Source: Planctomycetota bacterium
GTDB taxonomy: Bacteria > Planctomycetota > Planctomycetia > Planctomycetales > Planctomycetaceae
Assembly: GCA_003388505.1 (NCBI GenBank)
Contig: QQVO01000015.1
Coordinates: 62,001 to 126,000, forward strand
DNA length: 64,000 nt
Reading direction: 5' to 3'
The position numbers and the translations under genes were made by a program. The notes under the pieces are model-generated. The model made no database searches. It was not told where the DNA came from and worked only from the letters and a program-made list of their open reading frames with translations. Shown piece by piece: positions 34,855-44,213 of the stretch (positions are counted from its first letter, which is position 1; every line of letters begins with the position of its first letter).

Positions 34855-36144
34855 CTATGCCAGCACCCCCGCAATCCCATGGCTGGCCGGATCAGCCAGC
34901 GGCACGTCCCGCCCGTCAATGACGAACGAGCCGGTCGAATCAAGCCCCACCGCCTGCAGATAGGTGTGGAACAGATTCGCATGGTCGACCTGTCCCTCCT
35001 CAACGGCAGTCCCCTCGGAGTTCGTCTTCCCGTAGGCGACGCCCCGCTGCACGCGCCCTCCCGCCAGCGCCACCGACCACGCCCCCGACCAGTGATCCCG
35101 TCCGTAATACTGGTTGATGTTCGGCGTGCGTCCAAACTCCGAGAGAACGACAATCAACGTACTGTCGAGCATTCCCCGGTCGGCGATGTCCGCGACGAAG
35201 TTCGAGAACGCCCTGTCGAACTCCGCCACCTGTTCCAGGTGGAAATTGAAGTTCTCGTTGTGGGTGTCGTAATTCGAATGCGACACCTGCACGAACGTAA
35301 TCCCGTTCTCGAGCAGCCTCCGCGCCAACAGCGTCATCCGCCCCAGGTCATGAGCTCCGTATCGCTCGGCGTCCGCAGCCGGCTCCTGCGTCACGTCGAA
35401 GATCGCCCGCTGCTGCATGAGTCCGATTGCCTGTTCGTAACTGTACGTGTAAGCATCCGTGATGGCCGTCCGCCGCCGCGAAAGAAACCGCTCGTTCGCC
35501 CGCCGGCGGAAATCGTGGCGCGCATCGTCCACCTCCGCCGTCATGTTGGCCGGCAGACTCGTGTGCGGAGGCGGATTCCCGTTCCCCACAGTGATGCTGG
35601 AGTAGCGCGGCCCCAGGTAAGACGCATCATTGCCCCGTCCCCCTCCTCCGCCCGGCGTCACCACGATATGCCCCGGCAGTTCGCTCTCTGCCGGCGTCAG
35701 CGCCTTCGCGGCCACCGCCCCCAGCACCGGGAAATCGCCGCCCGGCATCTGCCGCCGGCCGTGAGTCATCATGTACGCGCCCTTGCCGTGGTCGTTCTCC
35801 GCCGTATTCACTCCCCGCACAAGACACAGGTGCTGCATCTGTTGCGCCGTCAGCGGCAGCAGTTCGCTGATCTGGATCCCGGGCACTGAGGTCGGAATCG
35901 CCAGGAACGGACCTCCCGTCGTCGCCCCCGGCTTCGGATCCCAACTCTCCAGTTGCGACAACCCCCCGTGCATGTTGAACACGACGATCCGCTTCTGGTC
36001 CTTCGCAAGTTGTGCGGATGCGGCGGGTCGCGCGAAGCCCCCCAGCCCACCGACGACAGCCCCTCCCGCGAGCGCGGTTCCCTGCAGAAACCGCCGTCGC
36101 GCCATCGCATGGTCCGCCGTCCCGCAGGCATATGTGCACTTCAT
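34855..36144 (-). CDS. DUF1501 protein, Tat-exported
   Basis: A 429-aa protein with a twin-arginine signal (A-R-R-R-F-L at residues 15-20, then a GTALAGGAVVGGLGG hydrophobic stretch). The body is DUF1501, a family related to the alkaline phosphatase/sulfatase fold: VVFNMHGGLSQLESWDPKPG at the start, ENDHGKGAYMMTHGR, VSHSNYDTHNENF, and VVLSEFGRTPNINQYYGRDHW near the end. Planctomycete genomes hold dozens of these, usually next to DUF1549/DUF1553 genes, as here (68 bp downstream of it on the same strand). Enzymatic role not established. Confidence 0.93.
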   Translation of the reverse strand: MKCTYACGTADHAMARRRFLQGTALAGGAVVGGLGGFARPAASAQLAKDQKRIVVFNMHGGLSQLESWDPKPGATTGGPFLAIPTSVPGIQISELLPLTAQQMQHLCLVRGVNTAENDHGKGAYMMTHGRRQMPGGDFPVLGAVAAKALTPAESELPGHIVVTPGGGGGRGNDASYLGPRYSSITVGNGNPPPHTSLPANMTAEVDDARHDFRRRANERFLSRRRTAITDAYTYSYEQAIGLMQQRAIFDVTQEPAADAERYGAHDLGRMTLLARRLLENGITFVQVSHSNYDTHNENFNFHLEQVAEFDRAFSNFVADIADRGMLDSTLIVVLSEFGRTPNINQYYGRDHWSGAWSVALAGGRVQRGVAYGKTNSEGTAVEEGQVDHANLFHTYLQAVGLDSTGSFVIDGRDVPLADPASHGIAGVLA

Positions 36145-36212
36145 CGGATCGCCCCTGATTCAGTTCTTCGTATCCGCGAAAACCCGTCAGATCCGCGTCC
36201 TCCGCGGCCCAT

Positions 36213-39083
36213 TCAGTGATTAAACCGGAACTCAACCGACGTCAGCAGTCCCCACACCAGTTCCTGCGCCGCCGCCGGTTTGTCGTCCGGACGGGACGCC
36301 AGATAGTTCGTCGCATCGCTCACCTCGTCCGCCGTTGGCATTCGCGACAGCACCGCCAGATAAAGCTCTTGGATGCCCTGCTGCGGATCGGCTGCGTTCG
36401 CCACTCGCGCTGTCACGTTGTCTCCCGCTGCCGCCGCCCAACTCAAGATGGACCCGCCGTTCGCTGCATACAGCGCCTGGTCGGCCGTGGCGAAAAAGTC
36501 CGTCTGAGGCTGACCGGCCCCCGCGCCATACACACTCACAAACGCGGCGACGTTCCCTTTCAGCTTGTCGTATGTCCGTTGTTCGACGGCCCGTTCCCGT
36601 GCAGCCAGCGCCGCCGGATCCTGGCTCGCTTCCTCGCTCAGTGGACTCTCGGTCTCAAGCGCCGCCGCCTCCGCCGCCCACGTGCGATCATACACGCCGG
36701 TCGCCTTCAACATACTCCAGCACATCTGCTCCGGGCTGAGCGGTTGCAGCGCAGCCAGTGAAAACTCCTCACTCCACGATTTCGTCAGCGAATCGACCGC
36801 TTCCGCGACCGCCGCGCGATCCGTCTCGGCTTGCGCACGTGCGCCGCTCAAGGCAGTCTCCGCAGTCGCCACCGTCTGATTCCGCCGCGACATCTCCACC
36901 CCTGCCGCATCCAGCGCCGCTTTTGCCGCCGCTGTTTTCTCGACCGCAGCCTGATTCGCCGCCGCTGCGGCATCCACCAGTTTCTGGTGCTCGGACAGTG
37001 CCGCGGCCAACTCCTCGGAGCGGGTTTTCAGCTTCGCCGCCGCATCAACCAGCACGGCGTCTTCAGGCAACTTCTGACGCGCCGCCTCGGCGCTCTGATA
37101 CGCCACCGCCACCGACTTGGCGGTCTCCGATTGAACGCTGTGTTCCTGCTGAATGGCCGCCAATGCCTCCGCTGCCGCACTCTGCGCCTGACCGGCCGCA
37201 GCCAGATCAGCCTCATGCTGTGTCACGACGGCCCCGTATTCAGCAACCGCCGCCTGTGCAGCGTCCAACTCCCCCTGCCGCGCGTTGATCGCCTGCGCCG
37301 ATGCAACCGCCGCATCCTCCAGAACTTTGATGCTCGCCAGCAGCCGCATTGTGCTCAGTCGCTCATCGTGCTGATTAAGCGCCTCGGCGTCCGCCGTCAT
37401 CTCCTTCCGATTTGTCACGACCGCTTGCTCTGCCTGCCGCATCGCGTCCCGCAGAGGAGCTGCCTTCTGCTGCGCCGCTTCCACCGCGCCGCGATTGGCG
37501 TCCAACTCCCCTTGCGGACCCGCCAGCGCGGCAGTCCTCTCTTCAACAACCTTCTGCAGCGCGGCGACCTCCGCGTTGAGTTGGCCGGTTCGTTCGGTGA
37601 ACTTGTCTGCGGCCCCCTTCAGTTCCGCGTCGTCCGGCAGTTTCGCGGCCGCCTCCTGGGCTTTGGCCGCCGCCTCCGAAACAGCCGTGGCAACGGCCTG
37701 CTTCGCATCGACCTGCGCCTGCGCGTCGGACAAGGCTTTCTGTGCCTCGGCGACCTTACCCAGCGACTCCGTATACTTCGCCCGAGCCGCTTCCACTTCC
37801 GCCACCACCGGCAGCAACGCCGCTTCCGCCGCGCGCCACGCTTCAATCGTCTGGTTGAAGGCCACCGCCGATGCTTCCGATTTCGCCGCGATCGCCTCGC
37901 GCTCCGACTCGAGCTGAGCCACGACCGCGCCGGCCGCCGCTGATCGCGCCAGTACGTCCGCCGGGACGTCCAGCGGCCTCTGATACGTCTGCGTCAGCGC
38001 CAGTTCGCGCAGAAATCCCTTCACGTCGAAATTCATCGCCGCAAATCGCTCACCCAGAAGTCGCATCAGCGCCGGGTTCGACGGCGGATTGCTCGAATGA
38101 TGCAGATCCACCGGATGCACCAGCCCGCGGCCCATCATCAGCGCCCACAGCCGGTTGGCGATGTTCTCATTGAACGCGCGGTTCGTCCCGCCCGTCGCGG
38201 CGTCGACCAGCATCGACCGCCGGCTGTGCTTCGGAACCGGGCGCACGTTCTCAGCCTGAGCAACCGTGTATTCCTCCCCCGGCAGGAACACCGGTTCAAC
38301 CATCTCCGGCCCGCCCGGTGCGCGCGGCCCGGTATAGTGTTTCACACCCTCTTCAAACACCGACTCGTAATGCAGGTCGCCCCCCGCGCGCTCGGCGTAA
38401 TAAGCGGTCTCCTTGTCCCCCTCCGTGATCTTCATCTCGAAACCCGGCGTAAAGAACGCCAGCAAACCGTGATAATCCGCCTGCAGATAATCGTCGATCA
38501 ACGGGTGGTTGTGGCATTGGGCGCACTGCAAGTCCCGGCCGAAGAAGATCCGTCCCACGTCCCGCGTCAGCAGATTCGGCTCCGAACCGCGGTCAAGATA
38601 GAACCGCACGGCCGCGCGCGGAGCGGCGTCACCGCCGTCAGCAATCAGAATCTCCCGCGCCAGTTGATTCCAGGGCTTGTTGTACCGCACCGATTGCAGC
38701 AGATAAGCCGCCCACTCCTCCTGCGGAACGTGAGTGTTGCCGCGCCGTTCCATCAGCATCACGTCGAAGAATTCCGCCATCCGCCGCTCGTACAGCGGGC
38801 TGCCGAGCAACCGCTCGACCAGCAGCTCGCGCTTGTTGGGCGTCTCATCCGCCAGGAATGCCCGCACCTCCTCCGCCGAGGGCGGAACGCCGGCCAGGTC
38901 CAGCGACACGCGCCGCACGAACTCAGCATCCGATGCCGTGATCCCCGCCACAGCGCCGGGCTGTTGTCCCAGCAGTTGATCGATCTGCTCATGCAGCGGG
39001 GCGTCCTGCCCGGTCGCCAGATTCCCCCACCACAACAGCAGCGCGACCCCGGAAGCCGCGAACAGTGAATGATTTCGAGTCAT
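36213..39083 (-). CDS. DUF1549/DUF1553 (PSD1-type) protein with long coiled-coil insert
   Basis: ATG 39083 gives a Sec signal (MTRNHSLFAASGVALLLWWG). The 956-aa protein has DUF1549 at about 27-240, including a CAQCH motif at 187-191 that could bind c-type haem, and the start of DUF1553 at about 300-375 (SRRSMLVDAATGG, NRLWALMMGRGLVHPVD). A block of roughly 390 Ala/Glu/Gln-rich residues (about 380-770) with heptad-like spacing, which looks like a long coiled coil, follows. The rest of DUF1553 comes after it (LSPEQMCWSMLKATG, QELYLAVLSRMPTADEV, SVEFRFNH). The insert is unusual in length for the family as I know it. Operon partner of the DUF1501 gene. Confidence 0.9.
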   Translation of the reverse strand: MTRNHSLFAASGVALLLWWGNLATGQDAPLHEQIDQLLGQQPGAVAGITASDAEFVRRVSLDLAGVPPSAEEVRAFLADETPNKRELLVERLLGSPLYERRMAEFFDVMLMERRGNTHVPQEEWAAYLLQSVRYNKPWNQLAREILIADGGDAAPRAAVRFYLDRGSEPNLLTRDVGRIFFGRDLQCAQCHNHPLIDDYLQADYHGLLAFFTPGFEMKITEGDKETAYYAERAGGDLHYESVFEEGVKHYTGPRAPGGPEMVEPVFLPGEEYTVAQAENVRPVPKHSRRSMLVDAATGGTNRAFNENIANRLWALMMGRGLVHPVDLHHSSNPPSNPALMRLLGERFAAMNFDVKGFLRELALTQTYQRPLDVPADVLARSAAAGAVVAQLESEREAIAAKSEASAVAFNQTIEAWRAAEAALLPVVAEVEAARAKYTESLGKVAEAQKALSDAQAQVDAKQAVATAVSEAAAKAQEAAAKLPDDAELKGAADKFTERTGQLNAEVAALQKVVEERTAALAGPQGELDANRGAVEAAQQKAAPLRDAMRQAEQAVVTNRKEMTADAEALNQHDERLSTMRLLASIKVLEDAAVASAQAINARQGELDAAQAAVAEYGAVVTQHEADLAAAGQAQSAAAEALAAIQQEHSVQSETAKSVAVAYQSAEAARQKLPEDAVLVDAAAKLKTRSEELAAALSEHQKLVDAAAAANQAAVEKTAAAKAALDAAGVEMSRRNQTVATAETALSGARAQAETDRAAVAEAVDSLTKSWSEEFSLAALQPLSPEQMCWSMLKATGVYDRTWAAEAAALETESPLSEEASQDPAALAARERAVEQRTYDKLKGNVAAFVSVYGAGAGQPQTDFFATADQALYAANGGSILSWAAAAGDNVTARVANAADPQQGIQELYLAVLSRMPTADEVSDATNYLASRPDDKPAAAQELVWGLLTSVEFRFNH

Positions 39084-39417
39084 GCCCCGCATTTCTCTGA
39101 GTGCCCCCCGCCGGTCGGGAATCGCGTCGCCCAAGCGTCATGCTTCCCCAACGCCGCTGTCCCGAGACAACTCGCAGCGATTCGTCTCCTGACCCGGAAC
39201 GCATCACTGTTCGCTTATGTGAGGATTCTACGACCGATTACGCAAACTGGTCAATCCCGGCTGACGCTATCGACCGCAGGCTCCGGCCCGCGTGACAATC
39301 TCGCCGCCTCGCCGGCCGCTTTTCCCGTCGGTTGCGAACACTGGTGCGGCTTGTTCAACTGATGACGCCAACCAGATCTATAAATCCCTCTCACGTGGAA
39401 GACAGGAAACGATCCAC

Positions 39418-40725
39418 ATGATCCGAACGATCCGCGTCCTCGGCTGTTTCATCGCTGCTGCGCACCTGTCAACCGGCGTCGGCCCGCTCCACGCGGACGA
39501 ATGGCCGCAGTTTCGGGGACACACCGGCAGCGGCGTTTCTGACGAAAAAAACCTGCCCGTTGAATGGGCTGCCGGGAAACGAATCGTCTGGTCGGTCGAA
39601 CTGCCCGGCCGGGCAAATTCCTCCCCCGCAGTGACGCGCGACCGGATCGACCTCACAACGCGCACCAACGACAGAGGATTGTGGGTCCTCTCCTACTCGC
39701 GCGATGACGGCGAACTCATTCACAAGATCAAGGTCGGCGCCGGAACACTCGCGGCCCCCGGACCGGAGAACCTCTGGGCGTTCCGGCACAACGCCGCCAC
39801 CCCAACTCCCTGCAGCGACGACGACCACATCTGGGCGTTTTTCGGCTCCGGTCTACTCGTCTGCGTCGACGCCGCCTCGGGCCACGTCGTCTGGCGAAAG
39901 GACATGAACGACGAATACGGACCCTACGACATCACCTTCGGCATGGGCTCATCACCCCGGCTGTGGGGCGATCACGTCTACGTCGCCTGCATGACCAAAG
40001 GCCCCTCCTACGTCGTCGCCTTCGACAAGCTGACCGGCGAAGAAGCCTGGAAGTCAGATCGCACGTATGACGTCGCGGACGACCACCCTGACGCCTACTC
40101 CTCGCCCGTTGTCCGCCAGCACGGCGACGCAGCCGAACTCATCGTCTCCGGCGCCGGCTTCGTGGATGCCTGGGATCTCAGCTCCGGAAAGCGAAACTGG
40201 TCGCTGGGCGGGCTCACTATCGACAGCCCCTACGGCCGCATCATCGCCTCCGCCGTCCCCTCGCCGGACGGCCAGTCGGTCGTTGCGACCACCGGCAATC
40301 CGGGCGGCGGCGGTTTGGGACACCTCCAGACCGTCCATCTCGGCCGGGACGACGCCGAAATCGCCTGGAAATACGCCCGCCAAACCCCCGACTCGTCCAC
40401 TCCCGTCATCGTGGACGATCTCCTCTACACCATGACCGACAACGGCATCGCCACCTGCTTCGAAGTCGACTCCGGCGAGATCGTCTGGCAGGAGCGGCTC
40501 GGAGACGGCGCAGGACCATTCCATGCGGCGCTCGTCGCCGGCGACGACAAAGTGTACTTCCTCGGCATCGACGGCCTCTGCATCGTCGTCGAACACGGCC
40601 GCGAGGGAAAAGTCCTCGCCCGCAACACGCTCCCCGGCACGTTTTACGCCACCCCCGCGATCAGCGACGGCATCCTCTACCTCCGCGCCTACGAACGCCT
40701 CTACGCGATTGGCGACGAAAGCTGA
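39418..40725 (+). CDS. Exported PQQ-type beta-propeller protein
   Basis: ATG 39418 has AGGAAA upstream and gives a signal peptide (MIRTIRVLGCFIAAAHLSTG); the longer frame from 39292 has no such support. The 435-aa product starts WPQFRGHTGSGVSDE, the hallmark of planctomycete PQQ-like propellers, and has repeated blades (GLLVCVDAASGHVVWRKD, YVVAFDKLTGEEAWKSD, GIATCFEVDSGEIVWQERL). Related to BamB and quinoprotein dehydrogenases, but no dehydrogenase active site is evident. Divergent from the DUF1549/DUF1553 gene with a 334-bp gap in which I see no feature. Confidence 0.88.
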   Translation: MIRTIRVLGCFIAAAHLSTGVGPLHADEWPQFRGHTGSGVSDEKNLPVEWAAGKRIVWSVELPGRANSSPAVTRDRIDLTTRTNDRGLWVLSYSRDDGELIHKIKVGAGTLAAPGPENLWAFRHNAATPTPCSDDDHIWAFFGSGLLVCVDAASGHVVWRKDMNDEYGPYDITFGMGSSPRLWGDHVYVACMTKGPSYVVAFDKLTGEEAWKSDRTYDVADDHPDAYSSPVVRQHGDAAELIVSGAGFVDAWDLSSGKRNWSLGGLTIDSPYGRIIASAVPSPDGQSVVATTGNPGGGGLGHLQTVHLGRDDAEIAWKYARQTPDSSTPVIVDDLLYTMTDNGIATCFEVDSGEIVWQERLGDGAGPFHAALVAGDDKVYFLGIDGLCIVVEHGREGKVLARNTLPGTFYATPAISDGILYLRAYERLYAIGDES

Positions 40726-40739
40726 GTACCGCCCACCCC

Positions 40740-40770
40740 GGCGAGCCGCGCGGCGTCAGCCCGCGGATTC
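40740..40770. repeat. Palindromic repeat D, copy 3
   Basis: GGCGAGCCGCGCGGCGTCAG with CCCGCGGATT, nearly identical to copy 2 at 34732. Confidence 0.7.
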
Positions 40771-40948
40771 CCACGATCCCCAGCCAGATCGCATGATCCA
40801 CCATCCGCGGCCCCTCCGGCCCTGCCAACGGTTGGCTCGTGTCCCGTCATCGCGCAAAATAGAAATCGAACCTCCCGGTCAGCCGCCAGGTCGTTGGCTG
40901 ATCCAGAACCTGCCTGATTGACCCTCAATTCATCGAGTCGAACCACCC

Positions 40949-41788
40949 ATGCACTCACTCGCCCGCTTCACCGTCGCATCGCTCGCATGCCTGTTGCTGC
41001 TTAACGTGCCTCACATAGCCGCCGCCGATGAGATCTTCCCCGATGAAAATCTCCGGGCCGTCATCAAGGAAATCCTCGTCAAAAAGCAGATCAACAAGGA
41101 ACAGATCGAAGAGGAAGACCTCAAGACGATCTTTTTCCTCAATGCGCCCGAGCGCGGCATCAAGGATCTCACCGGTCTCGAGAAATGCACCAACCTCGCA
41201 TCGATCAAACTTCCCGGCAACGAAATCGAGGACGCCGCACCTCTCGCGGCCCTCAAGAACGTTCAGGAACTCCATCTCCAGAACAACAGGATTTCCGACG
41301 TCTCTCCCATCGGCGAGATGCCCAAACTCCAGTACATCCAACTTGAGAACAACCAGGTGACCGCCCTGGACGGCCTCGAAAAACTCGAAAACCTCCGCTC
41401 CCTGTATCTCTCGGGCAACCAGGTCGAGTCGCTCGCCCCCCTCGCGGCCCTCTCAAAGCTCACGTCCCTCTATCTCAATGACAACAAGGTCTCCGATCTC
41501 TCGCCTCTCAAGGATCTCAAGTGGATCGAACTCCTCGGCCTGAAGAACAACCAGATCAGCGATCTCTCGCCTCTGGCCGGCTTCACCGAACTCCGCTTCA
41601 CGTTCCTCGAAGGCAATCCGCTGGAAGACCTTTCACCCCTCCTCGAAATGGCAAAAAAAGACATCGAAGGCGATCAGCGCTTCGCCCCCTACTGGCGGCT
41701 CTACATCGATGCGGAGTCCCTCCCCGATCCCGCCAAGGCGCAACTCGCCGAACTCGAAGCCCTCGGCGTCCGCGTCAACCAGAAGTGA
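40949..41788 (+). CDS. Exported leucine-rich-repeat protein (internalin-type)
   Basis: A 279-aa protein with a Sec signal (SLACLLLLNVPHIAAA) and about seven 22-residue LRR units of the LxxLxxLxLxxNxIxDLSPL type (for example VQELHLQNNRISDVSPI and LTSLYLNDNKVSDLSPL). The N-terminal cap IFPDENLRAVIKEIL is typical of this LRR class. No membrane anchor at the C-terminus, so probably periplasmic or secreted; likely a binding protein. Single gene. Confidence 0.9.
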   Translation: MHSLARFTVASLACLLLLNVPHIAAADEIFPDENLRAVIKEILVKKQINKEQIEEEDLKTIFFLNAPERGIKDLTGLEKCTNLASIKLPGNEIEDAAPLAALKNVQELHLQNNRISDVSPIGEMPKLQYIQLENNQVTALDGLEKLENLRSLYLSGNQVESLAPLAALSKLTSLYLNDNKVSDLSPLKDLKWIELLGLKNNQISDLSPLAGFTELRFTFLEGNPLEDLSPLLEMAKKDIEGDQRFAPYWRLYIDAESLPDPAKAQLAELEALGVRVNQK

Positions 41789-41794
41789 AGCAAT

Positions 41795-41825
41795 GTAGCC
41801 GACTCGCTCCGCCGAGTCGGTCGGC
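41795..41825. repeat. Palindromic repeat F, copy 3
   Basis: GTAGCCGACTCGCTCCGCCGAGTCGG hairpin directly after the LRR gene; see 22606 and 25011. Confidence 0.65.
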
Positions 41826-41996
41826 AGTTCGCTCCCGATGAGCGTGCCGCATCGAAGCGAGACGGCGTCGGAACGTACACTCAAACCGTATTCGTACGGT
41901 TTGGATGGATTGAATGCCCATGCGACTCGCAGCGCGAGTCGCCTGCATCGGCTCTCACTCAGTGTGTGAAGGCGGCGGATGCGAGCTGCGCCGCTC

Positions 41997-42980
41997 TCAC
42001 CGCCGCGCGTAAACCAGCACCAGCGCGCCAACGATCAACAGCGTCACCAGCGCGGCGTCCGGCTCGATGAACCAGAACCGCTTCTCGGCGCGATACAGCA
42101 GTCCCAGGGTTGCCACGGCCGTAACAAGGATCACCGCCGCCGCCGTAATCGCGTGCGTTGGTGCAGCCAGCGAAAGTATCGATTCCGGACTCGCCAGGTC
42201 CGCCACCGCCGGCACGATCATGTTGAACGCATTGCTCCCGAACACGTTCCCCACAGCCATGTCCCGCGCCCCCAGCCGCAGAGCTTCAATCGTGGTGACG
42301 ACTTCCGGCAACGATGTGATGCCGGCCACGAACACGGTTCCGAAGAACGTCCGACCCAGACCGGTGGCCACCGCCAGTTGATCCGCCGTGTGAGCCAGCC
42401 GCGGACCCGCGAACAGAATCACGCCCGCTCCTCCCACAAAGCCCAGCAGGTACTTCCCCCACTTTCCGGTCTCAGCCTCTTCCGGCTTCGGTTCCTGCTG
42501 CATTGCGAACTGCTGGTCAAAGTACACCAGCCGCAACGTCAACACATACGCCGCCAGCACCCCCAGCGTCCCCGGCCCGAATCGCCACAGGGTCAGCTTC
42601 GTCTCGAGTAACAGCGAAATCAGGACGATCGTCGTCAGCAATATCGCGGTCGTCGCCGACAGCGCATGCGCAGCCGCCATCTTCGAGAGCATCTGGCCCC
42701 GTTGACGCGAAACAAGATCCAGCACGGAAAGTATCAACAGGTTGATCAGCGAACTTCCCAGCACGTCCCCCACCGTCAGGTCGATCGCTCCAATCCGCAC
42801 GGCGTTCCAGCCGACCGTGAACTCCGGCAGACTCGTCGCCGACGCCAGCAGCACCAGCCCCACCAGCGAACGTCCCAGTCCGCTCAGTTCCGCGATCCTG
42901 TCGCAGCACCTCGCCAGCACCACGCCCGCCGCAATCACAACGGCCGCCAGCACCACAAACTCAATCACCAGTCCCGTCAT
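41997..42980 (-). CDS. Calcium/sodium antiporter, CaCA family
   Basis: A 327-aa membrane protein with about ten transmembrane helices and the two alpha repeats of the Ca2+/cation antiporter family: alpha-1 ASATSLPEFTVG with GDVLGSSLINL, and alpha-2 AGITSLPEVVTT with GNVFGSNAFNM. The Glu in each SLPE and the polar GS(S/N) motifs form the ion site in known exchangers such as NCX and YrbG. Expected to export Ca2+ in exchange for Na+ or H+. A hydrophilic loop of about 30 residues separates the halves. Confidence 0.92.
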   Translation of the reverse strand: MTGLVIEFVVLAAVVIAAGVVLARCCDRIAELSGLGRSLVGLVLLASATSLPEFTVGWNAVRIGAIDLTVGDVLGSSLINLLILSVLDLVSRQRGQMLSKMAAAHALSATTAILLTTIVLISLLLETKLTLWRFGPGTLGVLAAYVLTLRLVYFDQQFAMQQEPKPEEAETGKWGKYLLGFVGGAGVILFAGPRLAHTADQLAVATGLGRTFFGTVFVAGITSLPEVVTTIEALRLGARDMAVGNVFGSNAFNMIVPAVADLASPESILSLAAPTHAITAAAVILVTAVATLGLLYRAEKRFWFIEPDAALVTLLIVGALVLVYARR

Positions 42981-43043
42981 GAAATCCCACCCATCCCCGT
43001 CTGTTCGCTGTGCACCGTTTAACGTTCACCGCTCACCGCTCTC

Positions 43044-43865
43044 TCAACCCCGCAGCCCCGCCTCCTCCAGCAGCCGATCGGTCGCTGAATACGCCTCCGC
43101 CACCCACGCTTCGATCTGATCCGGCTCCGGCGAATACTCCAGTTCGATCGAAATCGCGCCGTCAATTCCCAGCGCCTTGATCTCCTTGAGATACGGTGCG
43201 AAATCGACCACACCCCGACCCGGCGGAAGATCCCCGTGCTTCTTACCGTCGCAGTCTGAAATGTGAACATGCAGCGCCTTCCCCTGCAGTCGACGCAACT
43301 CCTCCGGGGCGACACCCGCCAGATGCAGATGCGACACATCGATATTCGCCCCCAGCGCCGGATGCCCCACGTCATCCACGAACCGCACCATCGTCTCCAC
43401 GCTGTTCACCAGCGACAGCGGAAACGGCTCGAGTTCCAGGGCAATTTCGACGCCCAGTGACTCGGCATGCTCGGCCAGCCGCCGGCAGTTTTCCACCCCG
43501 GTCCGCCATTGCTCCTCCGGCGGAATCACCTCCTGATTCCAGATGTACTCCCCCAGCACCAGCAGCAGGTTCTTCGCTTCGCATTCGTACACCAGGTCAA
43601 GAAACGCCCGGCAGCGTTTCACGTGAAACGATTGAACGCTCGGATTGAAATCAATCAGCCCCACCGCCACACAGCAGATCGAAACAATCGGCAGCCCGTT
43701 CCGGTCGCATTCCCGCTTGATCAACCTCCGCTCCCGAATATCGATCTCCAGGGGGTCGGTGAAGATATCGATCGTGTCAAAGCCGATCTCTTTCGTCTTC
43801 GCAATCCCCCACGCCGTATCCCGCCCCGCCTGCGCCCACGCCGAGTTGATCAGTCCCAATCTCAC
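43044..43865 (-). CDS. Sugar phosphate isomerase/epimerase-family TIM-barrel protein
   Basis: GTG 43865 is chosen: it follows a GGGGGG tract and gives VRLGLINSAWAQAGRD, the usual family start; the frame upstream to 44009 lacks family features. The 273-aa xylose-isomerase-like barrel has candidate metal ligands in ALELEPF (Glu), GANIDVSHLHLAG (Asp, His), HVHISDCDG (His, Asp) and SIELEY (Glu). Family members isomerise or epimerise sugars or inositols. pgk lies divergently upstream. Substrate unknown. Confidence 0.85.
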   Translation of the reverse strand: MRLGLINSAWAQAGRDTAWGIAKTKEIGFDTIDIFTDPLEIDIRERRLIKRECDRNGLPIVSICCVAVGLIDFNPSVQSFHVKRCRAFLDLVYECEAKNLLLVLGEYIWNQEVIPPEEQWRTGVENCRRLAEHAESLGVEIALELEPFPLSLVNSVETMVRFVDDVGHPALGANIDVSHLHLAGVAPEELRRLQGKALHVHISDCDGKKHGDLPPGRGVVDFAPYLKEIKALGIDGAISIELEYSPEPDQIEAWVAEAYSATDRLLEEAGLRG

Positions 43866-44213
43866 GACATCCCCCCCGGACAGAACCGCACCGGTCGAAC
43901 AATAACAACACCAACCGAAAGGTAACGACGACGCCTGAGAATTCCCAATCACGCCACTCACAGTCATTTCCAATTCGCGGCGATTCAGCGGACTCCCCCT
44001 CACCGCCAAACCGGCAACGCATCAATCGACGATGCTTCACAACACCCAGCCTTTGCGCCTTCGCGACTTTGCGTGAGTTCCGATTCAGACGGAGACACGT
44101 AGCAACCGGTTTCCCGCCCGTCCTTGGCACACTCTCTCACCTTCCATACGATTCCCGGCAGTCCAGCTCAACCACCAGCGACTTCATTTCCCGTTGCACG
44201 ACAGGGTGACAAG

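Noticed and set aside
36831-37943. 370-codon plus-strand open frame opposite the coiled-coil block
   Set aside because: Arises from the Ala/Glu codons of the coiled coil read in reverse; Arg/Leu-rich product with no features.
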